DNA of 64,000 nt from Arcicella rosea. Lineage in GTDB: Bacteria; Bacteroidota; Bacteroidia; Cytophagales; Spirosomataceae. A program made the position numbers and the translations under genes. The stretch is taken from the NCBI RefSeq assembly GCF_040543805.1, contig NZ_JBEUMS010000013.1, forward strand, positions 124,001 through 188,000, read 5' to 3'. The notes below the pieces were generated by a model. That model was not told the DNA's origin and made no database searches. It saw only the letters and a list, made by a program, of their open reading frames with translations. Shown one piece after another: positions 42,403-52,609 of the stretch (its first letter is position 1; each line of letters opens with the position of its first letter).

Positions 42403-44064
42403 ATGAAAGATTTAAGATATAAAATTTGTACACTCATTTTAGGAATGTTGACACTCGTTTCTTGCAACGACGATTTTCTGGATAGAGCACCCAGCGTAAA
42501 CCTTACTGAAGAAAAAATCTTTTCAGACCCCATTTTAGCAGCGCAATTTGCCGATAATGCCTATAATCATTTGGTAGATGAATATGCTCGTTTTAATACT
42601 CATAGAGGTATTACTGGACAAGCAGCCGACGAAGCAGTTTCTGGAAATAACGAAGTATCAATCAGAACATTAACCAATGGGACATATCATGACCATTATG
42701 AAAGGGGAGGGGCTTCGCTAAATGATATTGGTGATATTTGGGCAAGAAGTTATGCGGGTATTAGAGTTACCAATAAAATGCTTTCTGTGATTGATAATGT
42801 GCCTTGGACTGTCAACCAATCCCCCGAAAGAATCAAAGGAGAAATGTACTTCATTCGTGCATTTTTGTATTTTGAATTGATAAAACGCTTTGGTGGAGTT
42901 CCTATTGCAGATAGGGTTTACGATGTAAATGAAAATATTGATTTTCCGAGAAATACCTATGAAGAATGTGTAAACTTCATTTTGAAGGATTTAGATAATG
43001 CAGATAAGCTTTTACCTACAGAATATAACCTTTCAAATGTTGGTCGTGCCACTTTGGGTGCTTCAATGGCACTACGTTCAAGATTACTATTATTTGCAGC
43101 AAGTAAACTAAATAATGAATCCAACGATTTAACAAAATGGCAAAAAGCAGCGGTAGCAGCGAAAACGGTGATGGATTTAAATGCCTATTCTTTGCAAGCT
43201 ACCTATGCAGATATTTTGAATGTACCATCATCGCCAGAATACATCATGATAAAAGTGCGTGGTCCAAGAGCTATTGATGGTTTTTTATTAGATTATGCCA
43301 TGTCTCCGGGTTCGGGTGGTGCGCAAGGACAATTAAATCCTACACAAAATCATGTGGATTTATATGAAATGAAAACGACAGGAAAACCAATTGCTGACCC
43401 AACTTCTGGTTATAACCCTCAACTTCCTTATGCTAATCGTGACCCACGTTTGGCGGCCAACGTATTATATAATGATTTACCTTGGCAAGGCAGGAAAATG
43501 GAAATGTGGAGTGGTGGGAAAGATTACTTGTCAGGAAATGTTACTTATACAGCTACAAGGTATTATTGTCGCAAAATGTGGCCAGAACCTTATGTTAGAA
43601 ATGTAACAGGAACAGCACTCCTCAATTTTGTTTTCTTCAGATACGCCGAAATATTATTGAATTATGCCGAAGCACAAAATGAGGCAACAGGGCCTGATGC
43701 AAGTGTCTATGCAGCTATCAACCAAATTAGGGCAAGGACGAGCGTCGCTATGCCTCCTTTGCCAACAGGTTTAACAAAAGACCAAATGCGTCAACGCATC
43801 AGAAATGAAAGAGCCGTTGAATTAGCATTTGAAGATTTTAGATGGTACGATATTATGCGTTGGAAAGTTGGACCTGAAATTGTGGCTCAACCCATGTACG
43901 GAATGAATGTTGTGCGAAATCCAAATGGAACATTCACATATACTCGTGAGCTATTGCCTGCAAGTATGCAAAAAGTGTATTTAGATTATATGCACCGTTA
44001 CCCAATTCCTCGCTCTGAAATTTATAAAAGTAAAGGCATTTTGATTCAAAATAGTGGGTGGTAA
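42403..44064 (+). CDS. SusD/RagB-family outer membrane lipoprotein (pair A)
   Basis: The 553-residue lipoprotein has lipidated Cys21 (LVSC followed by NDDFLDRAPS). RagB/SusD features are GEMYFIRAFLYFELIKRFGGVPIADRV, the GRATLGASMALRSRLLLFAAS TPR stretch, ILLNYAEAQNEATGPD, and RIRNERAVELAFEDFRWYDIMRW. It ends MHRYPIPRSEIYKSKGILIQNSGW. It is the surface ligand-binding partner of the STN-type SusC encoded 11 nt upstream. It resembles the third SusD of this locus (47144) more than the last one, suggesting duplication of pairs A and B. Confidence 0.95.
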   Translation: MKDLRYKICTLILGMLTLVSCNDDFLDRAPSVNLTEEKIFSDPILAAQFADNAYNHLVDEYARFNTHRGITGQAADEAVSGNNEVSIRTLTNGTYHDHYERGGASLNDIGDIWARSYAGIRVTNKMLSVIDNVPWTVNQSPERIKGEMYFIRAFLYFELIKRFGGVPIADRVYDVNENIDFPRNTYEECVNFILKDLDNADKLLPTEYNLSNVGRATLGASMALRSRLLLFAASKLNNESNDLTKWQKAAVAAKTVMDLNAYSLQATYADILNVPSSPEYIMIKVRGPRAIDGFLLDYAMSPGSGGAQGQLNPTQNHVDLYEMKTTGKPIADPTSGYNPQLPYANRDPRLAANVLYNDLPWQGRKMEMWSGGKDYLSGNVTYTATRYYCRKMWPEPYVRNVTGTALLNFVFFRYAEILLNYAEAQNEATGPDASVYAAINQIRARTSVAMPPLPTGLTKDQMRQRIRNERAVELAFEDFRWYDIMRWKVGPEIVAQPMYGMNVVRNPNGTFTYTRELLPASMQKVYLDYMHRYPIPRSEIYKSKGILIQNSGW

Positions 44065-44099
44065 GTGTTAAGCAAAATATTAATTTTAAGAAAAGCAAA

Positions 44100-47000
44100 A
44101 TGAAATTACATTATACAATTATCGTATTCATTTACTTTGTTTGTGCGGGTTTTATCAGCTACACACAAAGTATTGATATAGATGCAAGCGGTGTACTGGT
44201 AGATAAAGCAAATAAGCCGATTGCTGGTGTTACTATTCTTGTTCAAGAAAAAAGATTAGGTGTGATGACGGATGCAGCAGGTAAATTTTCGATTAAATGT
44301 ACTTCAAATGATGTCATTGTCTTCAAGAAAGAAGGATTCAATGAAGTCCAAAAAAATGCGAGTGAACTTACTGGGGCAAGTATCGTAATGAATTTGAGTT
44401 TAATTGATGCTGGTGATAATGACCAAGTATTTATCCCTTTTGGTGTAAGAAAAAAGCGAAATATTTCAGCGTCTATCAGCACGATTAAAGGCAATGAATT
44501 ACCACAATTACCTTTGTCAACTTTAACAAATGTGTTGTCGGGGCGTTTAGCTGGTTTATACATCAAACAAACAGGAACAAGACCCGGAACAGATGATGCC
44601 ACACTTTTGGTAAGAGGGCGTTCTTCGTACAACAGTAATCAAGAACCTCTGGTGTTGGTAGATGGTGTTGAGCGTGATTTCGTAAACATGGATTTGAATG
44701 AAATTGAAGGCATTAGCGTGTTAAAAGATGCCGCCTCGTTATCGTGGTATGGTATGAAAGGAGCAAACGGAGTAGTTTATGTAACGACCAAAAGAGGAAG
44801 TCCATCGGCCACTAAAATTTCCTTTGATATGCAAGGTGGCATTCAAAATCCTCAGCATATCACCAAACCATTGAACTCGTTCAATTATGCTACTTTATAC
44901 AATCAGGCACTGAGTAATGAAGGTTTATCTCCTCGATACGATCAAGCCACTTTAGATGGTTATCAGGCAGGTACAGATTTATTCAGATACCCGAACAATA
45001 ATTTTGTAGAACAATTTATCAAGCCATCAGCACCAGTTCAGCGATATGTGCTGACAGTGAGCGGTGGGAATGCTTTTGTCAGATATTTTACTTTGCTAAG
45101 TTATTATAATCAAGACGGATTGTACCAAAATGCTAACAATGAAAAATATAATTCAAACACTAATTATAAACGTTATAATTTCAGAACGAACTTAAATATT
45201 CTCCTGAATAAAACCCTAGATGTTACTTTAGATGTTGGTGGAAGAGTAGAGAATTTACAATATCCAACTGCTGGAAATGCTACATTTCTTTCTACCATTT
45301 ATAATACACCTTCTAATGCTTTTCCATTGCTAAATGCAGATGGTACTTATGGTGGCAGTTCCTTGTTCAGAGCAAATCCTTTGGCGATGTTAAATGAAGA
45401 AGGAAATAATAATGATCTTTATCGTACTCTTTTGGCTACTTTGAGTGTTCGCCAGAAATTAGATAAAATCACCAAAGGGTTATCCGCTAATGTTTTTTAT
45501 ACTTATGATATTACGGGATTGTTTCAATCGGGTTTTAGTCAGGCTTATGAAGTATATGAATTTTCACCGACTGGCACATCAACACGATTTGGAAACAAAG
45601 CACCACTTACTTATAAAGCGACAACCTTTACTGGCAATTTAAGAAACAATGAATTATGGGCAGGTTTAGACTACGATCGTAGCTTTGGAGAACATGATTT
45701 TAAAGTTTCTTCAAGAATGCAAAGAGGAGTAAGCGCACAGCCGACTCGTTTGGATAATACAAAAGTTACTTATGCCAACAGGCTGTCTTACAGTTATAAA
45801 CAACGATATTTAGCCGATTTCGTCGCCACTTATGCTGGATCACAAAATTTTGCTCCAAATAAACGTTTTGGTTGGTTTCCAGCGCTTTCTGTAGGTTGGA
45901 TTATTTCGGAAGAACATTTGTTAAAAGATTTTACTTTCTTAGATTATTTAAAAATTAGAGCTTCTTATGGTGTAGTTGGAAATGACGGACTTAATGCTAG
46001 GCGATATGCTTACCGTGATTATTTTTCAAGAGGTGGTTCGCAATATGTTTTCGGAACGGGCTATAATGCCGTTTCAAACACTACTGAAGTAGAGCTTGGC
46101 AATGCTAATTTAACTTGGGAAAAAGCAAAAAAAACGAGCATTGGTTTTGATACAAGAATGTTTAAAAAAGCATTATTTGCATCTTTTGATTGTTTCAGCG
46201 AACAAAGAACAGATTTACTCACAACAGCAATTTTACCCAATATTTTAGGGCAATCTACCGTGAGCGTAAACGATGGCATTGCACAATACAAAGGTTTTGA
46301 ATTGACTGTAGGATATAATAAAACTTTCGGTAAAGTCAATGTAAAATTGAATGCTAATTATACAAAATCACAAAGTAAAATTTTGGCGATTAATGAAGAA
46401 GCCGGTTTGCCAAACTATCAAAAACAGTTGGGCTATAGCATTGGCGGAGTACTACAAAGTGGTGCTTTTATCAGAAGATTTTTGATTGCTGATGGACTTT
46501 TCCAAAATCAGGCTGAAATAGATGTAGCACCTAAACAGAAACTATCAGGTACAGTAAAACCGGGTGATATTCGCTATAAAGATATTAATGAAGATGGTGT
46601 GATTGATAACCTAGATTTTACCATGACAGATTTTTCAGATATACCAAATGCTTATTATGGATTTGGTGCGATTGTTTCATGTGCTGGCGTTGATGTTTCC
46701 TTGCAATTTCAAGGTATTAACGGTAGAACAATTCAAATCAATGATTTAGTCAATGCTGGTTCTGCTTCAACAGGTTATATTAATCAGTTTAGTCCAGATG
46801 CTTGGAATGTCATGAATATCAATGTTCTTTATCCAAGATTAAGTATTGCAGACAGAGGGAATAACACTGCTAGTTCAACGTATTGGTTAAAATCAGGAGA
46901 TTTTCTCAGGTTAAAAACTGCTGAAATTGGTTATACTTTGCCGACAAATTTAGCTCAAAAAATGCACTTAAAATCTTGTCGTTTTTATATCAGTGGTTTC

Positions 47001-47123
47001 AATTTGCTAACATTTAGTGATGTCGATAATTTACCCATCGACCCAGAAATTCCAACGTCAGGATATGGTTCAAATTATCCTTATTTAAAAACCTATTCGG
47101 CTGGAATAACGGCAAACTTTTAA
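44100..47123 (+). CDS. SusC/RagA-family receptor without STN, divergent TonB box (pair B)
   Basis: From the ATG at 44100 the protein has 1007 residues, with a signal peptide (about 1-22) and a carboxypeptidase-regulatory-like domain (about 25-102). The plug is distinctive: the usual EVVVVGYG is replaced by DQVFIPFGVRKKRNISASI (about 108-126). The later motif reads ISVLKDAASLSWYGMKGANGVVYVTTKRG-type sequence instead of the AAIYGARAANG form. The barrel ends AGITANF. An open frame reaches 44058, but that region would precede the signal peptide and overlap susD. It follows susD A by 35 nt and is paired with SusD B (20 nt downstream). No FecR is adjacent, which fits the missing STN domain. Confidence 0.93.
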   Translation: MKLHYTIIVFIYFVCAGFISYTQSIDIDASGVLVDKANKPIAGVTILVQEKRLGVMTDAAGKFSIKCTSNDVIVFKKEGFNEVQKNASELTGASIVMNLSLIDAGDNDQVFIPFGVRKKRNISASISTIKGNELPQLPLSTLTNVLSGRLAGLYIKQTGTRPGTDDATLLVRGRSSYNSNQEPLVLVDGVERDFVNMDLNEIEGISVLKDAASLSWYGMKGANGVVYVTTKRGSPSATKISFDMQGGIQNPQHITKPLNSFNYATLYNQALSNEGLSPRYDQATLDGYQAGTDLFRYPNNNFVEQFIKPSAPVQRYVLTVSGGNAFVRYFTLLSYYNQDGLYQNANNEKYNSNTNYKRYNFRTNLNILLNKTLDVTLDVGGRVENLQYPTAGNATFLSTIYNTPSNAFPLLNADGTYGGSSLFRANPLAMLNEEGNNNDLYRTLLATLSVRQKLDKITKGLSANVFYTYDITGLFQSGFSQAYEVYEFSPTGTSTRFGNKAPLTYKATTFTGNLRNNELWAGLDYDRSFGEHDFKVSSRMQRGVSAQPTRLDNTKVTYANRLSYSYKQRYLADFVATYAGSQNFAPNKRFGWFPALSVGWIISEEHLLKDFTFLDYLKIRASYGVVGNDGLNARRYAYRDYFSRGGSQYVFGTGYNAVSNTTEVELGNANLTWEKAKKTSIGFDTRMFKKALFASFDCFSEQRTDLLTTAILPNILGQSTVSVNDGIAQYKGFELTVGYNKTFGKVNVKLNANYTKSQSKILAINEEAGLPNYQKQLGYSIGGVLQSGAFIRRFLIADGLFQNQAEIDVAPKQKLSGTVKPGDIRYKDINEDGVIDNLDFTMTDFSDIPNAYYGFGAIVSCAGVDVSLQFQGINGRTIQINDLVNAGSASTGYINQFSPDAWNVMNINVLYPRLSIADRGNNTASSTYWLKSGDFLRLKTAEIGYTLPTNLAQKMHLKSCRFYISGFNLLTFSDVDNLPIDPEIPTSGYGSNYPYLKTYSAGITANF

Positions 47124-47143
47124 CCATTTTACGTCATCAGAAA

Positions 47144-48796
47144 ATGAAAAATATCATATTAAAATACTGTTTGTTATTGTTTTCAGCCATTCTTATGGCT
47201 TGTAATAATGATTTTTTACAAGACGGAAGTATCACTGAGGGCAATATTACCGAAGACCAAGTCTGGGGAAATGATAGTTATGCCAGAGGATTTCTAAATA
47301 ATGCTTACTTTACCATTCCATCGGGTTTTGATTTAGATGGAGATGGGGCAATGCTTGCGGCAGCTTCCGACGAAGCGGTTAATTCTAATGTCAATTCGTC
47401 AATCAATATTTTTAATAATGGTACTTGGGGCGCTGCCCGAACCATCAATAATGTTTATAGTGAAATGTACGAAGGACTCAGAAAAGTAAATCTATTTCTG
47501 GTGAAAGCTCCAACGGCTGTTATTATTCCACAAGATGGTCTTACTTTGGCGAATGATGTAAAAAGATTAAGAGGAGAAGCGTTCTTTTTAAGAGCCATGT
47601 TTCATTTTGAATTAGTGAGACGTTTTGGGGCCATTCCGTTGGCAACCAGAGTTTTTTCTAGGGAAGAAGATTTAAATTTACCTCGTAATACTTATCAAGA
47701 ATGTGTTGACCAAATAGTTAAAGACTGCGACTCTGCTGCGGTAATGCTACCTAGTTGGACTCAGTCTTGGAGTGCCGCCAACCGTGGGAGGGCAACAAAA
47801 ATGGCCGTATTAGCATTAAAGTCTCGTTTGTTATTGTATGCTGCGAGTCCATTATTTAATACGAACAACGATGTCAATAAATGGGATTTAGCCGCCAATG
47901 CTGCCAAAGCAGTTATTGATTCAAACCGTCATTCATTAATTACTCCTTATATCAATATTTTTAATTTTGGTGCGGCAGCTTATAATAATGAAGTAATTTT
48001 CGCTACACAGGCATCTAATAGAAATGATATTGAAATTAACAATGCTCCCATTAGTTTTGATGGAGCAAAAGGACGAACAAACCCCACGCAAGAATTTGTA
48101 GATGCTTTTGAAATGACCAACGGAAAACCAATTACAGATCCCACTGCTGGTTATAATCCTAATAATCCATATACTTTGCGTGACCCAAGACTGGCATTAG
48201 TGGTAAATTATAATGGTCGTTTATTTAAAAATCGAGCTGTAGAAACTTTTGTAGATGGGGCAGACGGATTGAATAAAAACGTTAATGCTACCAAAACGGG
48301 TTATTATATGCGTAAGTTTTTGAGCGAAGCCGTTACTTGGAATCAAGCTACGAATACCAGTGCCCGCCGTCCTTGGGTAGTTTTTCGATATGCTGAAATA
48401 CTATTAAATTATGCTGAAGCTTTGAATGAATCGAAAGGGCCAGTGGCTGATGTGTATAAATATGTAAACCTTGTTCGTCAGCGCACGGGAATCGGAATGC
48501 CCGCCTTGCCAGCTGGATTGACAAAAGAGCAAATGCGTGATAGAATTCAAAATGAACGGAGAGTAGAATTATGTTTTGAAGGACATCGTTTCTATGATAT
48601 TCGTCGATGGAAACAAGGTGACTTGCTCAATAAACCCGTTACAGGAATGAGCATCATCAAAACAAATACTGGGACATTTACTTATACTCGTTTCCAAGTG
48701 GAACAAAGAGTTTTTACTGAAAAAAACTATCTTTTCCCTTTTTCTCAAAATGATATAAACCGTCAACCTGCTTTAATTCAGAATGTGGGATATTGA
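47144..48796 (+). CDS. SusD/RagB-family outer membrane lipoprotein (pair B)
   Basis: The 550-residue lipoprotein has lipidated Cys20 (LMAC followed by NNDFLQDGSI). The SusD core includes GEAFFLRAMFHFELVRRFGAIPLATRV, ILLNYAEALNESKGPV and RIQNERRVELCFEGHRFYDIRRW. It ends YLFPFSQNDINRQPALIQNVGY. It is the partner of the divergent SusC encoded 20 nt upstream. Strong similarity in these motifs to SusD A suggests tandem duplication followed by divergence of binding specificity. Confidence 0.95.
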   Translation: MKNIILKYCLLLFSAILMACNNDFLQDGSITEGNITEDQVWGNDSYARGFLNNAYFTIPSGFDLDGDGAMLAAASDEAVNSNVNSSINIFNNGTWGAARTINNVYSEMYEGLRKVNLFLVKAPTAVIIPQDGLTLANDVKRLRGEAFFLRAMFHFELVRRFGAIPLATRVFSREEDLNLPRNTYQECVDQIVKDCDSAAVMLPSWTQSWSAANRGRATKMAVLALKSRLLLYAASPLFNTNNDVNKWDLAANAAKAVIDSNRHSLITPYINIFNFGAAAYNNEVIFATQASNRNDIEINNAPISFDGAKGRTNPTQEFVDAFEMTNGKPITDPTAGYNPNNPYTLRDPRLALVVNYNGRLFKNRAVETFVDGADGLNKNVNATKTGYYMRKFLSEAVTWNQATNTSARRPWVVFRYAEILLNYAEALNESKGPVADVYKYVNLVRQRTGIGMPALPAGLTKEQMRDRIQNERRVELCFEGHRFYDIRRWKQGDLLNKPVTGMSIIKTNTGTFTYTRFQVEQRVFTEKNYLFPFSQNDINRQPALIQNVGY

Positions 48797-48959
48797 ATAA
48801 TGTTTCTTGATGAAGAAAAAGAAGACTTCTTTCTTAATGATTGCGTATATACATAATAGTTATAGAACTCTTGTGAACAGTAGCGAGAAACAATTGTCCT
48901 TATTCTAAACTAAAATCATTTACTCAGTATTCATAGATTTTACTTTAAACTTTCAAATT

Positions 48960-49184
48960 ATGAAACCCATAACATTAGAAGAAAATTATCCGAATGTAGA
49001 TTTCACTCGGCAAGAATTGAATATCCTTAAACTTGCTTCGGAAGGACTATCGAACAAAGAGATAGGAAGTAAGTTGTGTATTGAAGAAAATACCACCAAA
49101 CGCCACCGCCAAAACATTATGCGGAAAGTTGGCATCAAAGGAAAATCAGCAATGATGAAGTTGCTCATTAGCCTTGAAATGTAA
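48960..49184 (+). CDS. Orphan LuxR/GerE-type HTH DNA-binding protein
   Basis: The 74-residue protein is almost entirely a LuxR-type (GerE) helix-turn-helix: FTRQELNILKLASEGLSNKEIGSKL, then IEENTTKRHRQNIMRKVGI and a closing helix. It has no receiver or ligand-binding domain. Stand-alone HTH proteins of this type may act as constitutive regulators or need a partner. It sits 163 nt after susD B and 329 nt before susC C, alone between SusC/SusD pairs. A set of GTAC-centred repeats lies just downstream (49218-49243) and could be its target; that is inference. Confidence 0.85.
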   Translation: MKPITLEENYPNVDFTRQELNILKLASEGLSNKEIGSKLCIEENTTKRHRQNIMRKVGIKGKSAMMKLLISLEM

Positions 49185-49513
49185 TTTAAAAGGTTTTTTT
49201 TTAAAATTAGCAGAAATATGGTACTAAAATGGTACCTAAGTACTATTTACTTTTCTAAAAAAATGTTCCAACTTTGTTTGAACAAAAACAATTTTTTATC
49301 CCAAGGAATGTCAATTAAAATAGGCATTCATATCACTCTCCAATGATGAAAAACATTATCAACAAAGCTTCAAATTGAAAATGAAGTGTGTGAAATAACT
49401 GTGTCCTATCAAATTTACCATGTTGTTAAAAAGCAATATGTTTAATGAATCTCCATGCCCTTTAATGTCAGTTTTAACAATCGAGTTATCTTTTAACAAT
49501 TATAATATAAACT
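49185..49513. other. Intergenic region upstream of susC pair C
   Basis: This 329-nt region follows the small LuxR-type gene. It contains GTAC-centred direct repeats near 49218-49243 and is otherwise AT-rich with no gene seen. The large gap suggests that pair C and the GH5 genes have their own promoter, although I could not place one with confidence. Confidence 0.5.
49218..49243 (+). promoter_or_regulatory. GTAC-centred direct repeats, candidate regulator site
   Basis: ATGGTAC occurs at 49218-49224 and again at 49229-49235, exactly 11 nt apart, followed by AAGTAC at 49238-49243. One-helical-turn spacing just after an HTH gene suggests a protein binding site. Confidence 0.4.
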
Positions 49514-52500
49514 ATGAAAAAAAAATTACGGATTCATAAAGTCCTGTGGACTACTATGAAAATTTCTGTTCAATCGTTATTACTAATAATAATGCTATGT
49601 GAGTTTTCTTATGCCCGTAGTTCGAATCGGGGGAAAACAATTACGGTAAAATCATCTGTAGAACAAGTGGTAACAGGAACAGTAAGCGATGAAAATGGGC
49701 TAGGTTTAGCAGGAGTAAGTGTAAAAGTAAAGGGTACAGTAAATGGTGCCGTTACGAGTACAGATGGGAAATATTCCATTGCTATTCCTAAAGAAAACAC
49801 AACATTGGTTTTCAGTTCTATTGGATTTATCAGCCAAGAAATTAATGTTGGGACTAGAACTTTGGTAAATGTACAATTGATTTCGGATGTAAAATCTTTA
49901 GACGAAGTGGTTGTCGTTGGTTACGGTACTCAGAAAAAAAGTGACATTATTAGTTCTGTAGTAACAGTTAAAGCCGACAAAATGACCAAAATGGTGACTT
50001 TAGATGCAGGAGAAATGCTAAGAGGAAAAGCCGCTGGAGTAATGGTTACAACTGCTGATGCTGGTCCTGGTGGTTCATCAAATATTACTATCAGGGGAAA
50101 GAGTTCTATCAATGCGGGAAGTAGCCCAATCATCATTGCAGATGGAATTCCGATTGGTTCAATCAACGATATTAATCCTGCTGATATTGAGTCTGTTGAA
50201 ATATTAAAAGATGCCGCCGCACAAGCAATTTATGGTGCAAGGGCATCAAATGGAGTGATTTTAATTGCTACTAAAAGAGGGAAGTCTGGAAGTATCAAGA
50301 TTAATTATGATAGCTATTATGGTGTTCAGAATGCGAAAAGAAATTTTGATGTTTATAACGGAAGCGAGTTTGCACAACTAAAAAGAGAAGCAGATAGAGC
50401 CGTAAATGGAGGCGTTTTCAGAGCCGACAATTTAGTTTTTAGTGCAGATGAACTAGCTGCCATTGCCGAAGGAAGATCAATTGATTGGACAAAAGAAATA
50501 TTTAAAAATGCTTCTATCCAAAATCATAATTTAAGCTTTTCGGCAGGAAATGAAAAAACAAAATTGTACGTAGGGGGTAATTTCCAAAATATGAATGGAA
50601 TTGTGCCAACTACAAATATCAAAAAGGGAACTTTGCGCATTAATTTAGACCAAACGCTAACGAAATGGCTGAAAATGGGTGTGAATACTTCATTTCAAAT
50701 CTCAGATTCAAACGACCCAAACGTAGCATTTCAAGTTAGGCAAGTAATTACGGCATCGCCATTGGGTAATATTTACAATGCTGATGGTTCTTTTAATGTG
50801 AGACCTGGAGGAAATCAAGAGAGCTTTAACCCGCTTTTAGATTTGAATGAAGTAAGTACTATAAAGTATAATCGCAACGATATTCTTAATGTATTCTTGG
50901 ATTTTAGTCCCATAAAAGGCTTTAATTACCGATTAAATGTAAGTCGCCGGTCGTGGAATTATAAGGAATTGTATTATGCTACTAAAAACTCTTCAAATGG
51001 TTATGCCAATAGTTCTGGGAATGGAAATATCAGTTTTCAAGAAAATTCACAGTGGCAAGTTGAAAACATTTTTACGTATGATTTCGTCGTAAAAAAGAAT
51101 CACTTTAATGTAACTGCGGTTGGCAGTATTAACCAGAATGATTATTATCAATTTAACAATGCTTCAACCTTAGTTCCAAACGATATTCTTGGCATTTATG
51201 GTTTAGGTTTTGCTTTAAAAAACACACCAAGTATCGGAGGAAATACTCGTCGATTAGTCTCAGGAGTTGGTAGAATCCAATATGATTTCGATGCTAAATA
51301 TTATGCAACATTAAGTGCTAGAGCCGATGGGTCTTCTGTATTTGGTGCAAACAATAAATGGGGATATTTCCCTGCTGTAGCTCTAGGATGGAATATTCAT
51401 CAAGAGAATTTTTTGCAAAATACTACTGCTATCAATAACTTGAAATTAAGAGCAAGTTATGGGAGTGTCGGTAATGAAGCCATTGCACCCTATGGAAGCT
51501 TAAGCCTTGCCAATCAACTAGATTATCTTTATGGAACAGAACAAGTTTCTGGTTTTGCACCCGGTAGTTTCTTATCAAATCCGAATTTGAAGTGGGAGAC
51601 ATCAACCACGTTGAATGGTGCGATTGACTTTGCTTTTTTGAAGAATAGAATCAGCGGAACAATCGAAGCATACAAAACAAGTACAACAGATTTGTTGGTG
51701 AATAGACAACTGAATGCTTCAATCGGTTATTCAACAATGAGAGATAATATCGGTGAAGTACAAAACTCAGGAGTAGAAGTCCAGCTAGATTTAATTCCTG
51801 TTCAAACCCAAGATTTAACGGTGAAAACGGGCTTTTTATTCTCAAGAAACAGAAACAAGATCATTAGCCTTTATGGCGATTTGAATAACGATGGCGTTCA
51901 GGATGATGATATTGCAAACCAATGGTTTGTTGGAAAGCCGATAGAAGTATTTTATCAACCTAAATTCTTAGGAATTTGGCAATTATCGGACAAAGCTGAT
52001 GGCAAAATTGACCCTAATACTCGTAAGTTGGCAGTACCCGGCGATGTAAAATTAGAAGATGTTAATGGAGATAGGAAGATAGATATTCAAGATAATTATA
52101 CTACCTCAAAATATAATGATTGGATGGGTTCTTTCAATATTTCAGCTACTTACAAAGCTTTTGATTTATCCGCAGATATTTATACAGTACAAGGTATTAC
52201 AAGAAACAACCTTTACTTGTATGATTATACTTATGGAGGTGATTTAAGAGGGAACAGAAATGGTATTAAAGTTGATTATTGGACGCCAGAAAATCCATCA
52301 AATACTTATCCAAGACCCAATGCAGGCAACTCTCCAGTTGGAATGTATAACCTTGGTTTACAGGATGCTTCGTACTGGAGATTACAGAATCTATCAATTG
52401 GTTATACGATTCCTACGAAATTATTGGCAAAAGCTAAAGTAAACAGACTGAGAGTTTATTGCACAGGACAAAACTTAATAACAGTAACCAAGTATCAGTC

Positions 52501-52576
52501 TTACAGTCCAGAACAAGATTTATCTGCTTATCCAACCACAAGATCAATTATCGGAGGACTTCAATTGAGTTTTTAA
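49514..52576 (+). CDS. SusC/RagA-family TonB-linked receptor, no STN (pair C)
   Basis: The 1020-residue protein has a long basic N-terminus and signal peptide (about 1-35, ending FSYA), a carboxypeptidase-regulatory-like domain (about 54-128), a TonB box DEVVVVGYG, a plug with IIIADGIPI and VEILKDAAAQAIYGARASNG, and a barrel ending SIIGGLQLSF. A second ATG 14 codons in is also possible. It is paired with the SusD encoded 33 nt downstream and followed by two GH5 genes, so this pair is the best candidate to import the GH5 products. No STN domain and no FecR beside it. Confidence 0.95.
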   Translation: MKKKLRIHKVLWTTMKISVQSLLLIIMLCEFSYARSSNRGKTITVKSSVEQVVTGTVSDENGLGLAGVSVKVKGTVNGAVTSTDGKYSIAIPKENTTLVFSSIGFISQEINVGTRTLVNVQLISDVKSLDEVVVVGYGTQKKSDIISSVVTVKADKMTKMVTLDAGEMLRGKAAGVMVTTADAGPGGSSNITIRGKSSINAGSSPIIIADGIPIGSINDINPADIESVEILKDAAAQAIYGARASNGVILIATKRGKSGSIKINYDSYYGVQNAKRNFDVYNGSEFAQLKREADRAVNGGVFRADNLVFSADELAAIAEGRSIDWTKEIFKNASIQNHNLSFSAGNEKTKLYVGGNFQNMNGIVPTTNIKKGTLRINLDQTLTKWLKMGVNTSFQISDSNDPNVAFQVRQVITASPLGNIYNADGSFNVRPGGNQESFNPLLDLNEVSTIKYNRNDILNVFLDFSPIKGFNYRLNVSRRSWNYKELYYATKNSSNGYANSSGNGNISFQENSQWQVENIFTYDFVVKKNHFNVTAVGSINQNDYYQFNNASTLVPNDILGIYGLGFALKNTPSIGGNTRRLVSGVGRIQYDFDAKYYATLSARADGSSVFGANNKWGYFPAVALGWNIHQENFLQNTTAINNLKLRASYGSVGNEAIAPYGSLSLANQLDYLYGTEQVSGFAPGSFLSNPNLKWETSTTLNGAIDFAFLKNRISGTIEAYKTSTTDLLVNRQLNASIGYSTMRDNIGEVQNSGVEVQLDLIPVQTQDLTVKTGFLFSRNRNKIISLYGDLNNDGVQDDDIANQWFVGKPIEVFYQPKFLGIWQLSDKADGKIDPNTRKLAVPGDVKLEDVNGDRKIDIQDNYTTSKYNDWMGSFNISATYKAFDLSADIYTVQGITRNNLYLYDYTYGGDLRGNRNGIKVDYWTPENPSNTYPRPNAGNSPVGMYNLGLQDASYWRLQNLSIGYTIPTKLLAKAKVNRLRVYCTGQNLITVTKYQSYSPEQDLSAYPTTRSIIGGLQLSF

Positions 52577-52609
52577 GCAAATTAAGGAGATTTTTATTGT
52601 AGAAATAAT

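Noticed and set aside
44358..44384. TGAS in the SusC of pair B as a second flavinylation site
   Set aside because: It lies in the regulatory-like domain of an outer-membrane receptor far from ApbE; a four-residue match alone is expected by chance.
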